Assembly (NCBI RefSeq): GCF_045062605.1
Contig: NZ_JBJGDW010000013.1
Span: 1 to 64,000, forward strand
Length of the DNA stretch: 64,000 nt
Reading direction: 5' to 3'
Source: Deinococcus sp045062605
GTDB lineage: Bacteria; Deinococcota; Deinococci; Deinococcales; Deinococcaceae
Shown here: in pieces, positions 11,581-20,728 of the stretch
How the letters are laid out: every line of letters starts with the position of its first letter
How positions within the stretch are numbered: the stretch's first letter is position 1
Translations under genes and position numbers: made by a program
The notes under the pieces: model-generated
Databases searched by the model: none
Seen by the model: the letters and a program-made list of their open reading frames with translations, nothing else
What the model was told of the DNA's origin: nothing

Positions 11581-12414
11581 CTACTTCTTCAGGAAGTCCA
11601 GCAGCGCCGCATTCACCTCGTCCGGGAAGGTCCAGAGGACGTTGTGCGGGCCGCCCTTGATGACCACATACTCACTGTCCCTGACTAACTCCGGCAGACG
11701 CGCGCCCGTGGATTCGATGGGCAGCACCCGGTCCGCGTCGCCGTGGATGATCAGGGTCGGCACGTCGATCTTCGCCACGTCCGGGCGGAAATCTTCGAGC
11801 CAGGTCGCCACACATTCCAGCGTGGCCGTGGCCGAGGCGCGGGCCGCGACGTTCCAACTGGCGCGCACCGCCTCGTCGCTGATGCGGCTGCCACCCAGCA
11901 CGTCGGTGTTGTAGAAATTCTTGAAGAAGTCCGTCAGGTAGGCGAAACGGTCCTTGCGGATGGCGTCCTCAATCCCGGTGAAGACGCTGCGGTCCACGCC
12001 TTCAGGGTTATCGTCGGTCTTGAGCAGGAAGGGTGGGATGGAACCGATCAGCACCGCCTTTGCAACACGCACCGAGCCGTACTTGCCCAGATAGCGCGTG
12101 ACCTCGCCCGTGCCCATCGAGAAGCCCGCCAGCACCACATCTTTCAGATCCAGATGGTCCAGCAGCGCCTTCAGATCGGCGGCGAAAGTGTCGTAATCGT
12201 AGCCCGCAGACGGCTGACTGGACTGGCCGAAGCCCCGGCGGTCATAGGCGATGACGCGGTAGCCCGCCCCCAGCAGCGCCGCTTCCTGCCGTTCCCAGGA
12301 GTGGCCATTCAGGGGGTAACCGTGAATCAGGACGACGGGCTGACCCGCGCCGTGGTCCTCGAAATACAGTTTGATGGGTTGGTTGTTTTCCTGGCCGACG
12401 GTGATATAGGGCAT
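11581..12414 (-). CDS. Alpha/beta hydrolase, non-heme chloroperoxidase-like
   Basis: A 277-residue serine hydrolase of the alpha/beta fold, close to the cofactor-free haloperoxidase/esterase group. The oxyanion motif is VLIHGYPLNGHSW, the nucleophile elbow is LAGFSMGTGEV, the acid is in IIHGDADRVLP and the catalytic His in KGGPHNVLW near the C-terminus. It probably hydrolyses an ester and may show perhydrolase activity; the natural substrate is unknown. The start at MPYITVGQENNQ has an AAAGGAGA ribosome binding site. Confidence 0.9.
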   Translation of the reverse strand: MPYITVGQENNQPIKLYFEDHGAGQPVVLIHGYPLNGHSWERQEAALLGAGYRVIAYDRRGFGQSSQPSAGYDYDTFAADLKALLDHLDLKDVVLAGFSMGTGEVTRYLGKYGSVRVAKAVLIGSIPPFLLKTDDNPEGVDRSVFTGIEDAIRKDRFAYLTDFFKNFYNTDVLGGSRISDEAVRASWNVAARASATATLECVATWLEDFRPDVAKIDVPTLIIHGDADRVLPIESTGARLPELVRDSEYVVIKGGPHNVLWTFPDEVNAALLDFLKK

Positions 12415-12512
12415 AAGAGTCTCCTTTAGAGCTGACCCACAGCCTAGAGACGTGCGGTCCCAGGTGGATGAAGGGGGCATGCACGGACCTTACGATTTAA
12501 CGTCGAGCCAAA

Positions 12513-13232
12513 TCAAAGCGTCTGGCCGTTCTCCTTGAGCCAGCGCCGCTGCATCTGCCACTCCGGCATGACGCGGGCCACATGCGCCCAGTAACGCGGC
12601 GAATGGTTCATTTCCAGCAGGTGCGCGGTCTCATTCAGCGCGACGTAATGCAGCACCTCCAGCGGGGCGCGGGATATCTTCCAATGCAAGCGAATATCAC
12701 CCCGGCTGCTGCAACTGCCCCAGCGGGTGGCGGTATCGCTCACGCGCACCTTGCCCAGACGATCAGCCGCGCCCAGCACCTGAGCGTAATACCTGAGCAG
12801 AGCGGTGTAGGGGAGCAGGCAGGCCGCCCGCGCCCACTCTTCCAGCGCCTGTTCGGGGATTTCGACAGGTAAAAAAAGATCATTCTCCACGCGTAGCGGT
12901 GTTTTGTCGCTCCAGACCAGCCGCAGTGTCAGCCGCTTACCCAGAAAGGGAAAAGGTGCGCCGTCCGTGTATTCCTGAACCCCTGTCCGGCGAACTGCTG
13001 CCGGGCGGGCCGCGTACTGCGCCAGGTGGTGTTCTACCCAGGCCCGCCGTGAATCCAGGAAGTCTTCGAGAAAGGTCACAGGCACATGCACAGGCGCACG
13101 GATGGTCACCGTCCCGTCCCGCACCTGCAAGGCCACGGTGCGCCGCCGCGTGCTGCGCTTGACGGTCACGGCAACGCCGGAGATGGTCCACTGGGGCGAC
13201 AACGGTGCTGGCAAATGCGCTGACATTCCCAT
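12513..13232 (-). CDS. YgjP-like (SprT/DUF45) metallopeptidase-like protein with altered zinc motif
   Basis: A 239-residue protein of the YgjP/DUF45 family of zinc-dependent gluzincin-like peptidases. Family landmarks are present: KRSTRRRTVALQV at the start, the KVRVSDTATRWGSCSSRGDIR block, and the C-terminal MNHSPRYWAHVARVMPEW. The active-site helix normally reads HELAH, but here it is ALNETAHLLEM: the first zinc-binding His is Asn, encoded AAT. The glutamate and second His remain. The enzyme may be inactive or may use another ligand. The start is uncertain by two codons. Confidence 0.8.
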   Translation of the reverse strand: MGMSAHLPAPLSPQWTISGVAVTVKRSTRRRTVALQVRDGTVTIRAPVHVPVTFLEDFLDSRRAWVEHHLAQYAARPAAVRRTGVQEYTDGAPFPFLGKRLTLRLVWSDKTPLRVENDLFLPVEIPEQALEEWARAACLLPYTALLRYYAQVLGAADRLGKVRVSDTATRWGSCSSRGDIRLHWKISRAPLEVLHYVALNETAHLLEMNHSPRYWAHVARVMPEWQMQRRWLKENGQTL

Positions 13233-13338
13233 CAGGAAAGCGCATCCGGGCGGGCGGCGGGGCGAGGCGATTCACTTTCCCAGGAAAAAGAATGGACGCG
13301 AGTCTCGCAACTCAGCGCCCACCTCTACTCGCTGCCAT

Positions 13339-14226
13339 TTACAACTGGTTGTAATTCTGGTTAAAGGTGTCGCATTTGTTGGGATCGCCGGTCTGGAAGC
13401 CGGTCGTAAACCACTTGATGCGCTGCTGGCTGCTGCCGTGGGTGAAAGAGTCGGGGACCACGCGGCCCGCCCCCTGGCGCTGAAGGTTGTCGTCGCCGAT
13501 GGCCTGCGCGGTATTGACGGCATTCTGGACGTCCGCCTGCGTGATCTTGGCCTGATCCTTGACGCGGTTGCCCCACACGCCCGCGAAGCAGTCGGCTTGG
13601 AGTTCCAGGCGCACGCTGGCCTGATTGGCCTGGGCTTCCGTACGGGCGCTGCGTTGCTCGCGTTCCACCTGATCGGCGATGCCCAGCTCGTTCTGGACGT
13701 GGTGACCGACCTCATGCGCGACGACGTAGGAATACGCGAAATCGCCGCCGCCGCCCAGTTGCCGCTGCATGGTGGAAAAGAAATTGGTGTCGATGTAGAC
13801 CTTGTTGTCCAGCGGACAGTAAAACGGCCCGGAAGCGCTGCTGGCCACGCCACATCCGCCCTGAGTGCCGCGCGTGTACAGCACCAGCCGCGCCGGGGTG
13901 TAAGTGCGCCCGGCCTGCTGGAACACGCTGCCCCAGACCTGATTGGTGCTGGTCATGATGCGGTCCATGAACTGATAGCTCTCGTCGGTGGCCGGGGTGC
14001 CCTGGTTCTGAGCCTGTGCCTGCGATTGAGTCTGCGTCTGGGATTGCGTCTGGCTGCCGTCCCCACCGCCCAGAATCGCGCCGGGATCAATGCCAAAGAA
14101 CATGGCCATCAGCGCGATAATCAGGCCGCCAATACCGCCCACTGCAATGCCGCCGCCGGGCACGCCGCCTCCACCCCGCCGGTCCTCGATGCCGCCGCCG
14201 CCGCCGGGAAGATTTTTCCAGTCCAT
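13339..14226 (-). CDS. YpfJ-family neutral zinc metallopeptidase-like protein
   Basis: A 295-residue member of the YpfJ/KPN_02809 family, membrane-anchored neutral zinc metallopeptidases. It starts MDWKNLPGGGGGIEDRRGGG, typical of the family, has one membrane segment near residues 28-48 (GIAVGGIGGLIIALMAMFFG), a Gln/Ser/Thr repeat linker (SQTQSQTQTQSQAQAQNQG), and then the catalytic domain with VVAHEVGHHVQNELG. FNQNYNQL is the extreme C-terminus. The ATG has an AAGGAGA site. The substrate is unknown; homologues are thought to act at the cell envelope. Confidence 0.9.
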   Translation of the reverse strand: MDWKNLPGGGGGIEDRRGGGGVPGGGIAVGGIGGLIIALMAMFFGIDPGAILGGGDGSQTQSQTQTQSQAQAQNQGTPATDESYQFMDRIMTSTNQVWGSVFQQAGRTYTPARLVLYTRGTQGGCGVASSASGPFYCPLDNKVYIDTNFFSTMQRQLGGGGDFAYSYVVAHEVGHHVQNELGIADQVEREQRSARTEAQANQASVRLELQADCFAGVWGNRVKDQAKITQADVQNAVNTAQAIGDDNLQRQGAGRVVPDSFTHGSSQQRIKWFTTGFQTGDPNKCDTFNQNYNQL

Positions 14227-14418
14227 AGTCGTGTCTCCTTGAGTGCTGGGCCAGCCTTGCAGCCCTTCTGACGCTGTGATTCGTGCCGCATTGTAGGCTG
14301 CCCGCGACCACGGAAAGCTGATACAGCCTTTAGGCAGAATGGGAGGGTAGCAGGGTTGAACCGTGGGAACCGTGGCAGGTTTAGACCCTGGCAGACAGCG
14401 ACCGTGGAAAACCAGTCC

Positions 14419-15522
14419 TCAGCGCACCACCCGCCCGGCCCGCACCGCGCAGACGCGCACCCGCTGACCCTCGGCGTGCAGCGTCTGACCCGTGTCGTGG
14501 AGCTGCAATTCCTGCTGCCCCAGCGCCAGCGTGTAGGTCACGGCGTGGCCCTTGAACTCGCGGGCCAGCACAACAGCCTCGGCACCCGAGTTGTCGGCGG
14601 TGAAAGCCAGATGCTCGGGACGCACACTGACCATCACCGGGCCATCCGGGACCGCTTCACCCTCCAGTTCAATAATGCCCAGCGCAGTGCGGGCCACTCC
14701 AGCTTGAGCAGTGCCGGACAGCAGGTTGCTGCGGCCCAGGAACGAGGCGACAAAAGCCGTGCGCGGGCGGGAATAGACCTCCTGCGGAGTGCCGATCTGC
14801 ACCACCACCCCGGCGCGCATCAGGGCAATCCGGTCACTGAAGGCCAGGGCCTCCTCCTGATCGTGCGTGACCAGAATGGCCGCCACGCCGCTGCGGCGCA
14901 GGATGGCGCGGACTTCCTGGCGGGTAGAGTGGCGCAGTTGCGCGTCCAGGTTGGAAAACGGCTCATCCAGCAGCAGCAGGCGGGGGCGCGGGGCCAGTGC
15001 GCGGGCCAGTGCGACGCGCTGCTGCTGTCCGCCGGACAACTGATGCGGCATCCGCGTCTCGAAGACGGTCAGGCCCACCAGCGACAGGGTTTCGCGGGCA
15101 CGGGTCAGGCGCGCGGCACGCGGCAGACGGTTCAGGCCAAACAGCACGTTGCCCAGCACGCTCAGGTGGGGGAACAACGCGTAGTCCTGGAAGACCAGCC
15201 CCACGCCCCGGCGCTCGGGCGGCTGCGGCGGCTGGGTCATGTTGCGCCCGTCGATCCAGACTGCCCCACCGTCCGGCTCCTCCAGCCCGGCGATCAGGCG
15301 CAGGGTGGTGGTCTTGCCGCAGCCCGACGGCCCCAGCAGGGTCAGCAGTTCTCCCTGAGCAACCTGCAAGCACAGGTCATTGACCACCGGGGGCAGATTG
15401 CTGGCCCGGCGGCCCGGCGGGTGAAAATACTTGGCCAGATGCTGCAATTCCAGCGCGAACGGGGCAGGGGCCGGATGGTCAGCCGTCCCTTTCTCTGGCT
15501 CAAGCCTGTCGATAACGGTCAT
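14419..15522 (-). CDS. Ferric iron ABC transporter, ATP-binding subunit (FbpC/FutC-like)
   Basis: A 367-residue ATPase that powers iron import. Walker A is LGPSGCGKTTTLR, the signature is LSGGQQQRVALARAL, Walker B is LLLLDEPFSNLD, and the switch His is in ILVTHDQEEALAF. The C-terminal TOBE-like domain (PVMVSVRPEHLAF) is typical of FbpC/PotA-type ATPases. It is the last gene of the locus after the binding protein and permease. The GAGGAGAT ribosome binding site directly abuts a copy of the 137-bp structured repeat that separates it from the permease gene. Confidence 0.93.
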   Translation of the reverse strand: MTVIDRLEPEKGTADHPAPAPFALELQHLAKYFHPPGRRASNLPPVVNDLCLQVAQGELLTLLGPSGCGKTTTLRLIAGLEEPDGGAVWIDGRNMTQPPQPPERRGVGLVFQDYALFPHLSVLGNVLFGLNRLPRAARLTRARETLSLVGLTVFETRMPHQLSGGQQQRVALARALAPRPRLLLLDEPFSNLDAQLRHSTRQEVRAILRRSGVAAILVTHDQEEALAFSDRIALMRAGVVVQIGTPQEVYSRPRTAFVASFLGRSNLLSGTAQAGVARTALGIIELEGEAVPDGPVMVSVRPEHLAFTADNSGAEAVVLAREFKGHAVTYTLALGQQELQLHDTGQTLHAEGQRVRVCAVRAGRVVR

Positions 15523-15534
15523 ACAGATCTCCTC

Positions 15535-15671
15535 ATACGGATTCCGTCTGTAACGCTTTCAAATCGGGACAGCGCCGGTTCGTCAACTCCACGCCCGGAA
15601 TCCGTCTTTCTCCTTCTCGCGTCCGCTCGGATTTCCATCGTTTTCGCAAACGATTCCACCGGAGTCCGTAT
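15535..15671 (+). repeat. Structured dispersed repeat, copy A
   Basis: One of four copies of a 136-138 bp element. The ends ATACGGATTCCG and GGAGTCCGTAT are inverted repeats. Internal hairpin 1 is AATCGG (15662-15667)/CCGGTT (15675-15680 in the flank-side numbering of the loop gacagcg, with one G-T pair); hairpin 2 is ATCGTTT (15637-15643)/AAACGAT (15648-15654). The right end runs into the TGA stop of the permease gene, and the left end abuts the ribosome binding site of the ATPase gene. Note: hairpin 1 arms lie at 15562-15567 and 15575-15580. Confidence 0.9.
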
Positions 15672-17221
15672 CATTCCCGTTCCCGCCGCAGGATCAGCAG
15701 GGTCAGCACGCCCCCCACCGCCGCCAGCGCCAGCGCATAGGGGGCGGCACTGGCGTACTGGGCTTCCTCGGTGTAGCTCCAGACATTGCGGGCCAGCGTC
15801 TCGAAGCCGATGGGCGAGAGCAGCAGCGTCAGCGGCAATTCTTTGAGAACGCTCAGAAACACGAACGCTGCGCTGACCAGCAGCCCCGGCCCCAGCAGTG
15901 GCAGTGTGACCCGGCGCAGCGCCCCGCCCCGCGACACGCCCAGCACGCGGGCAGCTTCCTCCAACCGAGGTGTGGCCCGCACCAGCCCGCTGCGAATGGG
16001 GCCGATGGCCTCGGCGACAAAGTGCAGCGTGTAGGCGATGATCAGCAGCGGCAGCGTCTGGTACAGCGGCGGCACGGCCCGCAGCACGAAGAAAATCAGT
16101 GCCAGCGCGAAGGCCAGCGGCGGCGTGGCGTAGCCCAGGTACGCGGCCCGCTCTATGATGCGCGGCCAGCGCCCGGTAAATCGGCTGCCGATCACGGCCA
16201 GCGGCAGGGCCAGCGCAGTGGTGGTCAATGCAGTCAGCGCCGCCGCCCCCAGCGCGGACCTCAGCGCATCCAGCAGGCTGGGCCACGCAAAGGGGCTGTT
16301 CTCCAGCCCCAGCCAGTACAGCATCGTGCCCAGCGGCAGCACCAGCGTCATGACCGCCAGCGCGGCTACAAAGAGCCATGCCAGCGGGCGCAGGTGGCCC
16401 AGTTTGACGGTGCCGGGTTTTCGGGCGGTGGCAGGCGAAACCCGCGAAAGAAACACGCCCCGCATGAACCGCGCCTCCAGCCACAGCGCCGCCCCGGTCA
16501 GCAGCAGCAGCAGCAGCGCCAGCCACGCCGAATACACCCGGTCATATGCCGCCGTGTACTGCTGGTAAATGGCCGCACTGAAGGTGGGGTAGCGCATCAG
16601 GCTGACCACGCTAAAATCGCCCAGGGTGTGCAGGCCGATCAACAGTCCCCCCGACAACCACGCCGGGCGCAGGTGCGGCACCGTGACCTGCCAGAACGTC
16701 TGCCAGCGGGTGCGGCCCAGCAATCGGGCGGCGTCCTCCAGTGCCGGGTCCTGCGTCCGCAGCGCGGCGTGCAGATTCAGGAACAGATACGGAAAGGTGA
16801 ACAGCGTCAGCACCAGCAGCGCGCCCCAGAAGCCACTCGGCCCCGGCAGGCGCAACCCGGTCAGCATGTCGATGGCCCCGCCCGCGCCGCCCGCTGCGAT
16901 AAAGGCGTAGGCCCCCACGTACCCTGGAATCGCCAGCGGCAGCACGCCCAGCAGCGTCAGCAGGCGGCGCGGGCGCAGGTCCGTCCGCGCCGCCAGGAAG
17001 GCCAGCGGCAGCGCCACCAGCGTGGTAGTCAGCAGCACCGACGCGCCCAGCAGCAGCGTGTTGCCCGCCAGCACCAGATTGCGCGTGCGGAACACGATCT
17101 CACGCAGCTCGCCCGGCTCGGCCCCCAAGGCGCGCAATACCAGATATGACAGCGGCACCAGCACGCCCAGCACGGTCAGCAGGGCGGGCAGCAATAAGAA
17201 TGGGGGCAGTCTTCGGGTCAT
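15671..17221 (-). CDS. Ferric iron ABC transporter, fused permease (FbpB-like)
   Basis: A 516-residue membrane protein with about twelve hydrophobic segments, built from two homologous permease halves as in FbpB/SfuB. The first EAA-type loop is ALEDAARLLGRTRWQTFWQV (near residues 175-194), and the second is LEEAARVLGVSRGGALRRVT (near 425-444). They contact the ATPase. Gene order binding protein, small membrane protein, permease, ATPase on one strand marks a ferric iron import locus. The stop TGA is the boundary of repeat copy A. Confidence 0.93.
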   Translation of the reverse strand: MTRRLPPFLLLPALLTVLGVLVPLSYLVLRALGAEPGELREIVFRTRNLVLAGNTLLLGASVLLTTTLVALPLAFLAARTDLRPRRLLTLLGVLPLAIPGYVGAYAFIAAGGAGGAIDMLTGLRLPGPSGFWGALLVLTLFTFPYLFLNLHAALRTQDPALEDAARLLGRTRWQTFWQVTVPHLRPAWLSGGLLIGLHTLGDFSVVSLMRYPTFSAAIYQQYTAAYDRVYSAWLALLLLLLTGAALWLEARFMRGVFLSRVSPATARKPGTVKLGHLRPLAWLFVAALAVMTLVLPLGTMLYWLGLENSPFAWPSLLDALRSALGAAALTALTTTALALPLAVIGSRFTGRWPRIIERAAYLGYATPPLAFALALIFFVLRAVPPLYQTLPLLIIAYTLHFVAEAIGPIRSGLVRATPRLEEAARVLGVSRGGALRRVTLPLLGPGLLVSAAFVFLSVLKELPLTLLLSPIGFETLARNVWSYTEEAQYASAAPYALALAAVGGVLTLLILRRERE

Positions 17222-17356
17222 AGGCGTGGTGGCACCGGGCCAGCCAAGTAACTTTAACAGACCGGATTAGTCGGGATTGTCCCATGAGAGGAAAGGGGGC
17301 TATCCAGATGGGCTTGCTCGAAATCGCAGGGCGTGATGCTGTCCAACTGAAGAAAG

Positions 17357-17836
17357 TCACGCCACCCGTTGCCGCCACGCCAACCACGACAGAACCACCA
17401 GCATCACTGGAGCGGCGATCAGGATGCCGTTGCTCAGGCCCTGCGAGATCTGGGCCTTGACTGAAATTCCGGTCTGCGGATCGGGCGGGGGCAACATCAT
17501 CCCCAGCAGCGCGTCTACCCCTGTACCGACGGCGATCAGCAGCAGAACGGCGGCCACGCCCAGCCCCAGACTGACCCAGACCGGTTCCAGACCCGCGTAG
17601 CGCAGCAGTCGGGGCAGGGCCAGCACCGCCCCGGCCAGCAGACCCATCACCAGATACACCGCGCCGAAACTGCGCTCCAGACTGCCGTCCGTGAACAGAA
17701 TGCTGCCCAGCACGACGAGCAGCGCCACGAACGCCAGCACCGCCACGCCCCGCGCCGGGGTCAGCGGCAGAGCAGTCACCATCAGCAAGACGGCCACCGA
17801 CACGCCCGCACCCAGCAGCAACCCCAGGATTCCCAT
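17357..17836 (-). CDS. Four-to-five-segment membrane protein in the iron locus
   Basis: A 159-residue integral membrane protein of unknown function, with hydrophobic stretches covering nearly the whole length (GLLLGAGVSVAVLLMV, VLAFVALLVVLG, VYLVMGLLAGAVLALP, ALGVAAVLLLIAVG-type and APVMLVVLSWLAW). The start at MGILGLLL is preferred because the other ATG (17851) sits on the T run of the terminator before it. It lies between the iron-binding protein and the permease, and a broken paralogue lies at 19019-19546, so it may be linked to iron uptake; this is only inference from position. Confidence 0.7.
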   Translation of the reverse strand: MGILGLLLGAGVSVAVLLMVTALPLTPARGVAVLAFVALLVVLGSILFTDGSLERSFGAVYLVMGLLAGAVLALPRLLRYAGLEPVWVSLGLGVAAVLLLIAVGTGVDALLGMMLPPPDPQTGISVKAQISQGLSNGILIAAPVMLVVLSWLAWRQRVA

Positions 17837-17851
17837 ACCGCAGTGGAGCAT

Positions 17852-17886
17852 AAAAAAGCCCCGAGCCAGCGAGAACTGGAACGGGG
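17852..17886 (-). terminator. Terminator after the iron-binding protein gene
   Basis: On the minus strand CCCCG-TT-CCAG pairs with CTGG-CT-CGGGG and is followed by CTTTTTT, 20 nt after the stop codon. It would reduce transcription into the membrane protein and permease genes, giving more binding protein than permease. Confidence 0.75.
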
Positions 17887-17905
17887 TCGAATCGGGAGCC
17901 GGGGG

Positions 17906-18904
17906 TTACAGCAGGCCAGCGTCCCGCAGCAGCTTCTGCGCCTTCTCGATGTTCTTGGGCAGGGCGGTGGGATCGATCTTGGGGCCGCGCTTGCTCACCT
18001 CTTCAAAGGGACGCATGGTGGTGGGTTGCAGGATGTTGCCGATCACCGGGTACTCGAAGTTCACGCTCAGGAGGAAGGTCTGCGCGTCCTTGCTGACCAG
18101 ATAGCTCAGGAAGCGGGTGGCAGCGGCGGTATTCTTGCCCGTCTTCAGGAGGCCCGCGCCCGTGGCGTTACCCAGGTTGCCGATGTCGCCGTTCTTGAAG
18201 AAGTAGGTGTCGATGGGGTAATTCAGGCGGTTGACGCGCTGGATGTAGTAGTGGTTGGTCAGGCCCACGTCGATCTCGCCGGAGCGCATAGCTTCCAGCA
18301 TGCCCACGTTGCTGGTCTTGTAATCCTTGGGTTGCAGCGCCTTCATGCCTTCCAGCCACTGCTTGGTGGTGGCCTCGCCGTGCTGGGCGATCATGCCCGC
18401 CAGGAAATCCTGGAAGCTGGGGTAGGAGACGGTCCAGCCGATGCGGCCCTTGAGCGCCGTCATCTTGGGCAGGTCCAGCACGCTGGCCGGAAGCTGCTCG
18501 GGCTTGATCTTATCGGTGTTGTAGGCCAGCGTGCGGAAGCGGACGGTGGTGGGCAGCCACGCGCGGTCTGCGGGCAGGTAGTCCGGCGAGACGTTACGCG
18601 TCAATGAAGTGCCCAGCTTGACGAATTTGCCCTCGCTCGCCAGTTCGCCCAGCGCGCCCACCGAGTTGCCCCAGAACACGTCGGCGGGGCTGCGGCTGCC
18701 CTCTTCCCGCAGGGCGGCCACCAGTTGCGCGTCGTTGCCGTAGCGCACATTGACCTTGATGCCGGTCTGCTTCTCGAACTGCTGGACGATGGGTTCCACG
18801 AAGGTCTTGCCGCGCCCGGAATACAGCGTGATGGACCCGGCGGACTGGGCCAGGGTGGTCCCGGTGAGCAGCAGGGCGATGGTGGCGGTGATTGCGTTTC
18901 GCAT
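17906..18904 (-). CDS. Ferric iron ABC transporter, substrate-binding protein (FutA/FbpA-like)
   Basis: A 332-residue periplasmic iron-binding protein with a signal peptide (MRNAITATIALLLTGTTLAQ). The mature part starts ITLYSGRGKTFVEPIV, and carries the family segments DVFWGNSVGAL, NTDKIKPEQLP, and GLTNHYYIQR, whose tyrosine pair matches the Fe(III)-ligand region of FutA/FbpA. It feeds the permease and ATPase downstream on the same strand. A TAGGAT -10-like box lies 7 nt before the ATG; it also resembles part of a DtxR-type box (TTAGGATTAG), which I mention only as a lead. Confidence 0.93.
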   Translation of the reverse strand: MRNAITATIALLLTGTTLAQSAGSITLYSGRGKTFVEPIVQQFEKQTGIKVNVRYGNDAQLVAALREEGSRSPADVFWGNSVGALGELASEGKFVKLGTSLTRNVSPDYLPADRAWLPTTVRFRTLAYNTDKIKPEQLPASVLDLPKMTALKGRIGWTVSYPSFQDFLAGMIAQHGEATTKQWLEGMKALQPKDYKTSNVGMLEAMRSGEIDVGLTNHYYIQRVNRLNYPIDTYFFKNGDIGNLGNATGAGLLKTGKNTAAATRFLSYLVSKDAQTFLLSVNFEYPVIGNILQPTTMRPFEEVSKRGPKIDPTALPKNIEKAQKLLRDAGLL

Positions 18905-19018
18905 GTCTCTAATCCTAAGTAAACCACTCGGGATAGTGAGGTATAAATGTCCCGGCAGCGAGAAGGGTTATGTCTGCGCGCAACCTCAGCCTTGCATCAT
19001 CATGCCTCCAACCAATGC

Positions 19019-19546
19019 TCAGTGACCCACCGATCTGCGCCGCCATACCAGCCCGATGCCCACCAGCAACGCCAGCGGAGTGGCAAAACCCATGATCAGA
19101 GGCACGGGAAGAACGACGTCAAAGAGAACAGACCAGACGTTGCGCGTCTCCAGAATTGCAGTTCCCCGACTCTGAAGGATAGCCAGCGACAGCCAGTCCA
19201 CAAAACAAAAGTAATGACGGCCAGCAGAAGCAGCATGGCGGCCTGTCCCAGACCCAGCGCCAGCCAGATCGGCTCCCGACCCCAGAACCGCAAGAGATGG
19301 GGCACAGCGAGGCACACACCCACCCCGACGTACAGGGCGAAGATGTGCCAGTCGGTTTGTCGCTGGATCGCCGCTGATCCCATTGTGAGCGCTCATGGAG
19401 ATCAGCCAGGGCACGCCTGGAACGATCAGCAGTGGCAACCACTTCGCACACCGGAGCGGCAGCGCCAGAACGCCCATGACGATGGCAACGGTGAGGCCGA
19501 TGCCCAGTCCCGCTCCCAGCAGGTCCACCACATCCCGGTATCCCAC
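19019..19546 (-). pseudogene. Frameshifted paralogue of the iron-locus membrane protein
   Basis: The coding sequence moves between two frames. From a GTG at 19546 it reads LLGAGLGIGLTVAIVMGVLA to about 19390. A second frame then carries VPHLLRFWGREPIWLALGLG until about 19195, and the first frame resumes with VPLIMGFATPLALLVGIGLV to the stop at 19019. The middle segment aligns with LPRLLRYAGLEPVWVSLGLG of the intact protein encoded at 17357-17836. So two compensating indels disrupt a gene of the same length and fold as its neighbour. It is either decayed or affected by sequence errors. Confidence 0.8.
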
Positions 19547-19593
19547 GCCTCAGTGGACCACAGCGCGTTCGGCCTGTGGATAGGCGACGGAAT

Positions 19594-20613
<1,020 letters not shown>

Positions 20614-20728
20614 CGGGGCGCAGTATGTCATGAGAGGGGCGGTGGGCTGAGCAGCGGGTTAGAGGAGGGCGAGGCTTGGCCGTCTAAGGGTCTAAAGGCC
20701 AGAGGCAGCGCACCGTTCTCCGCGTTCC

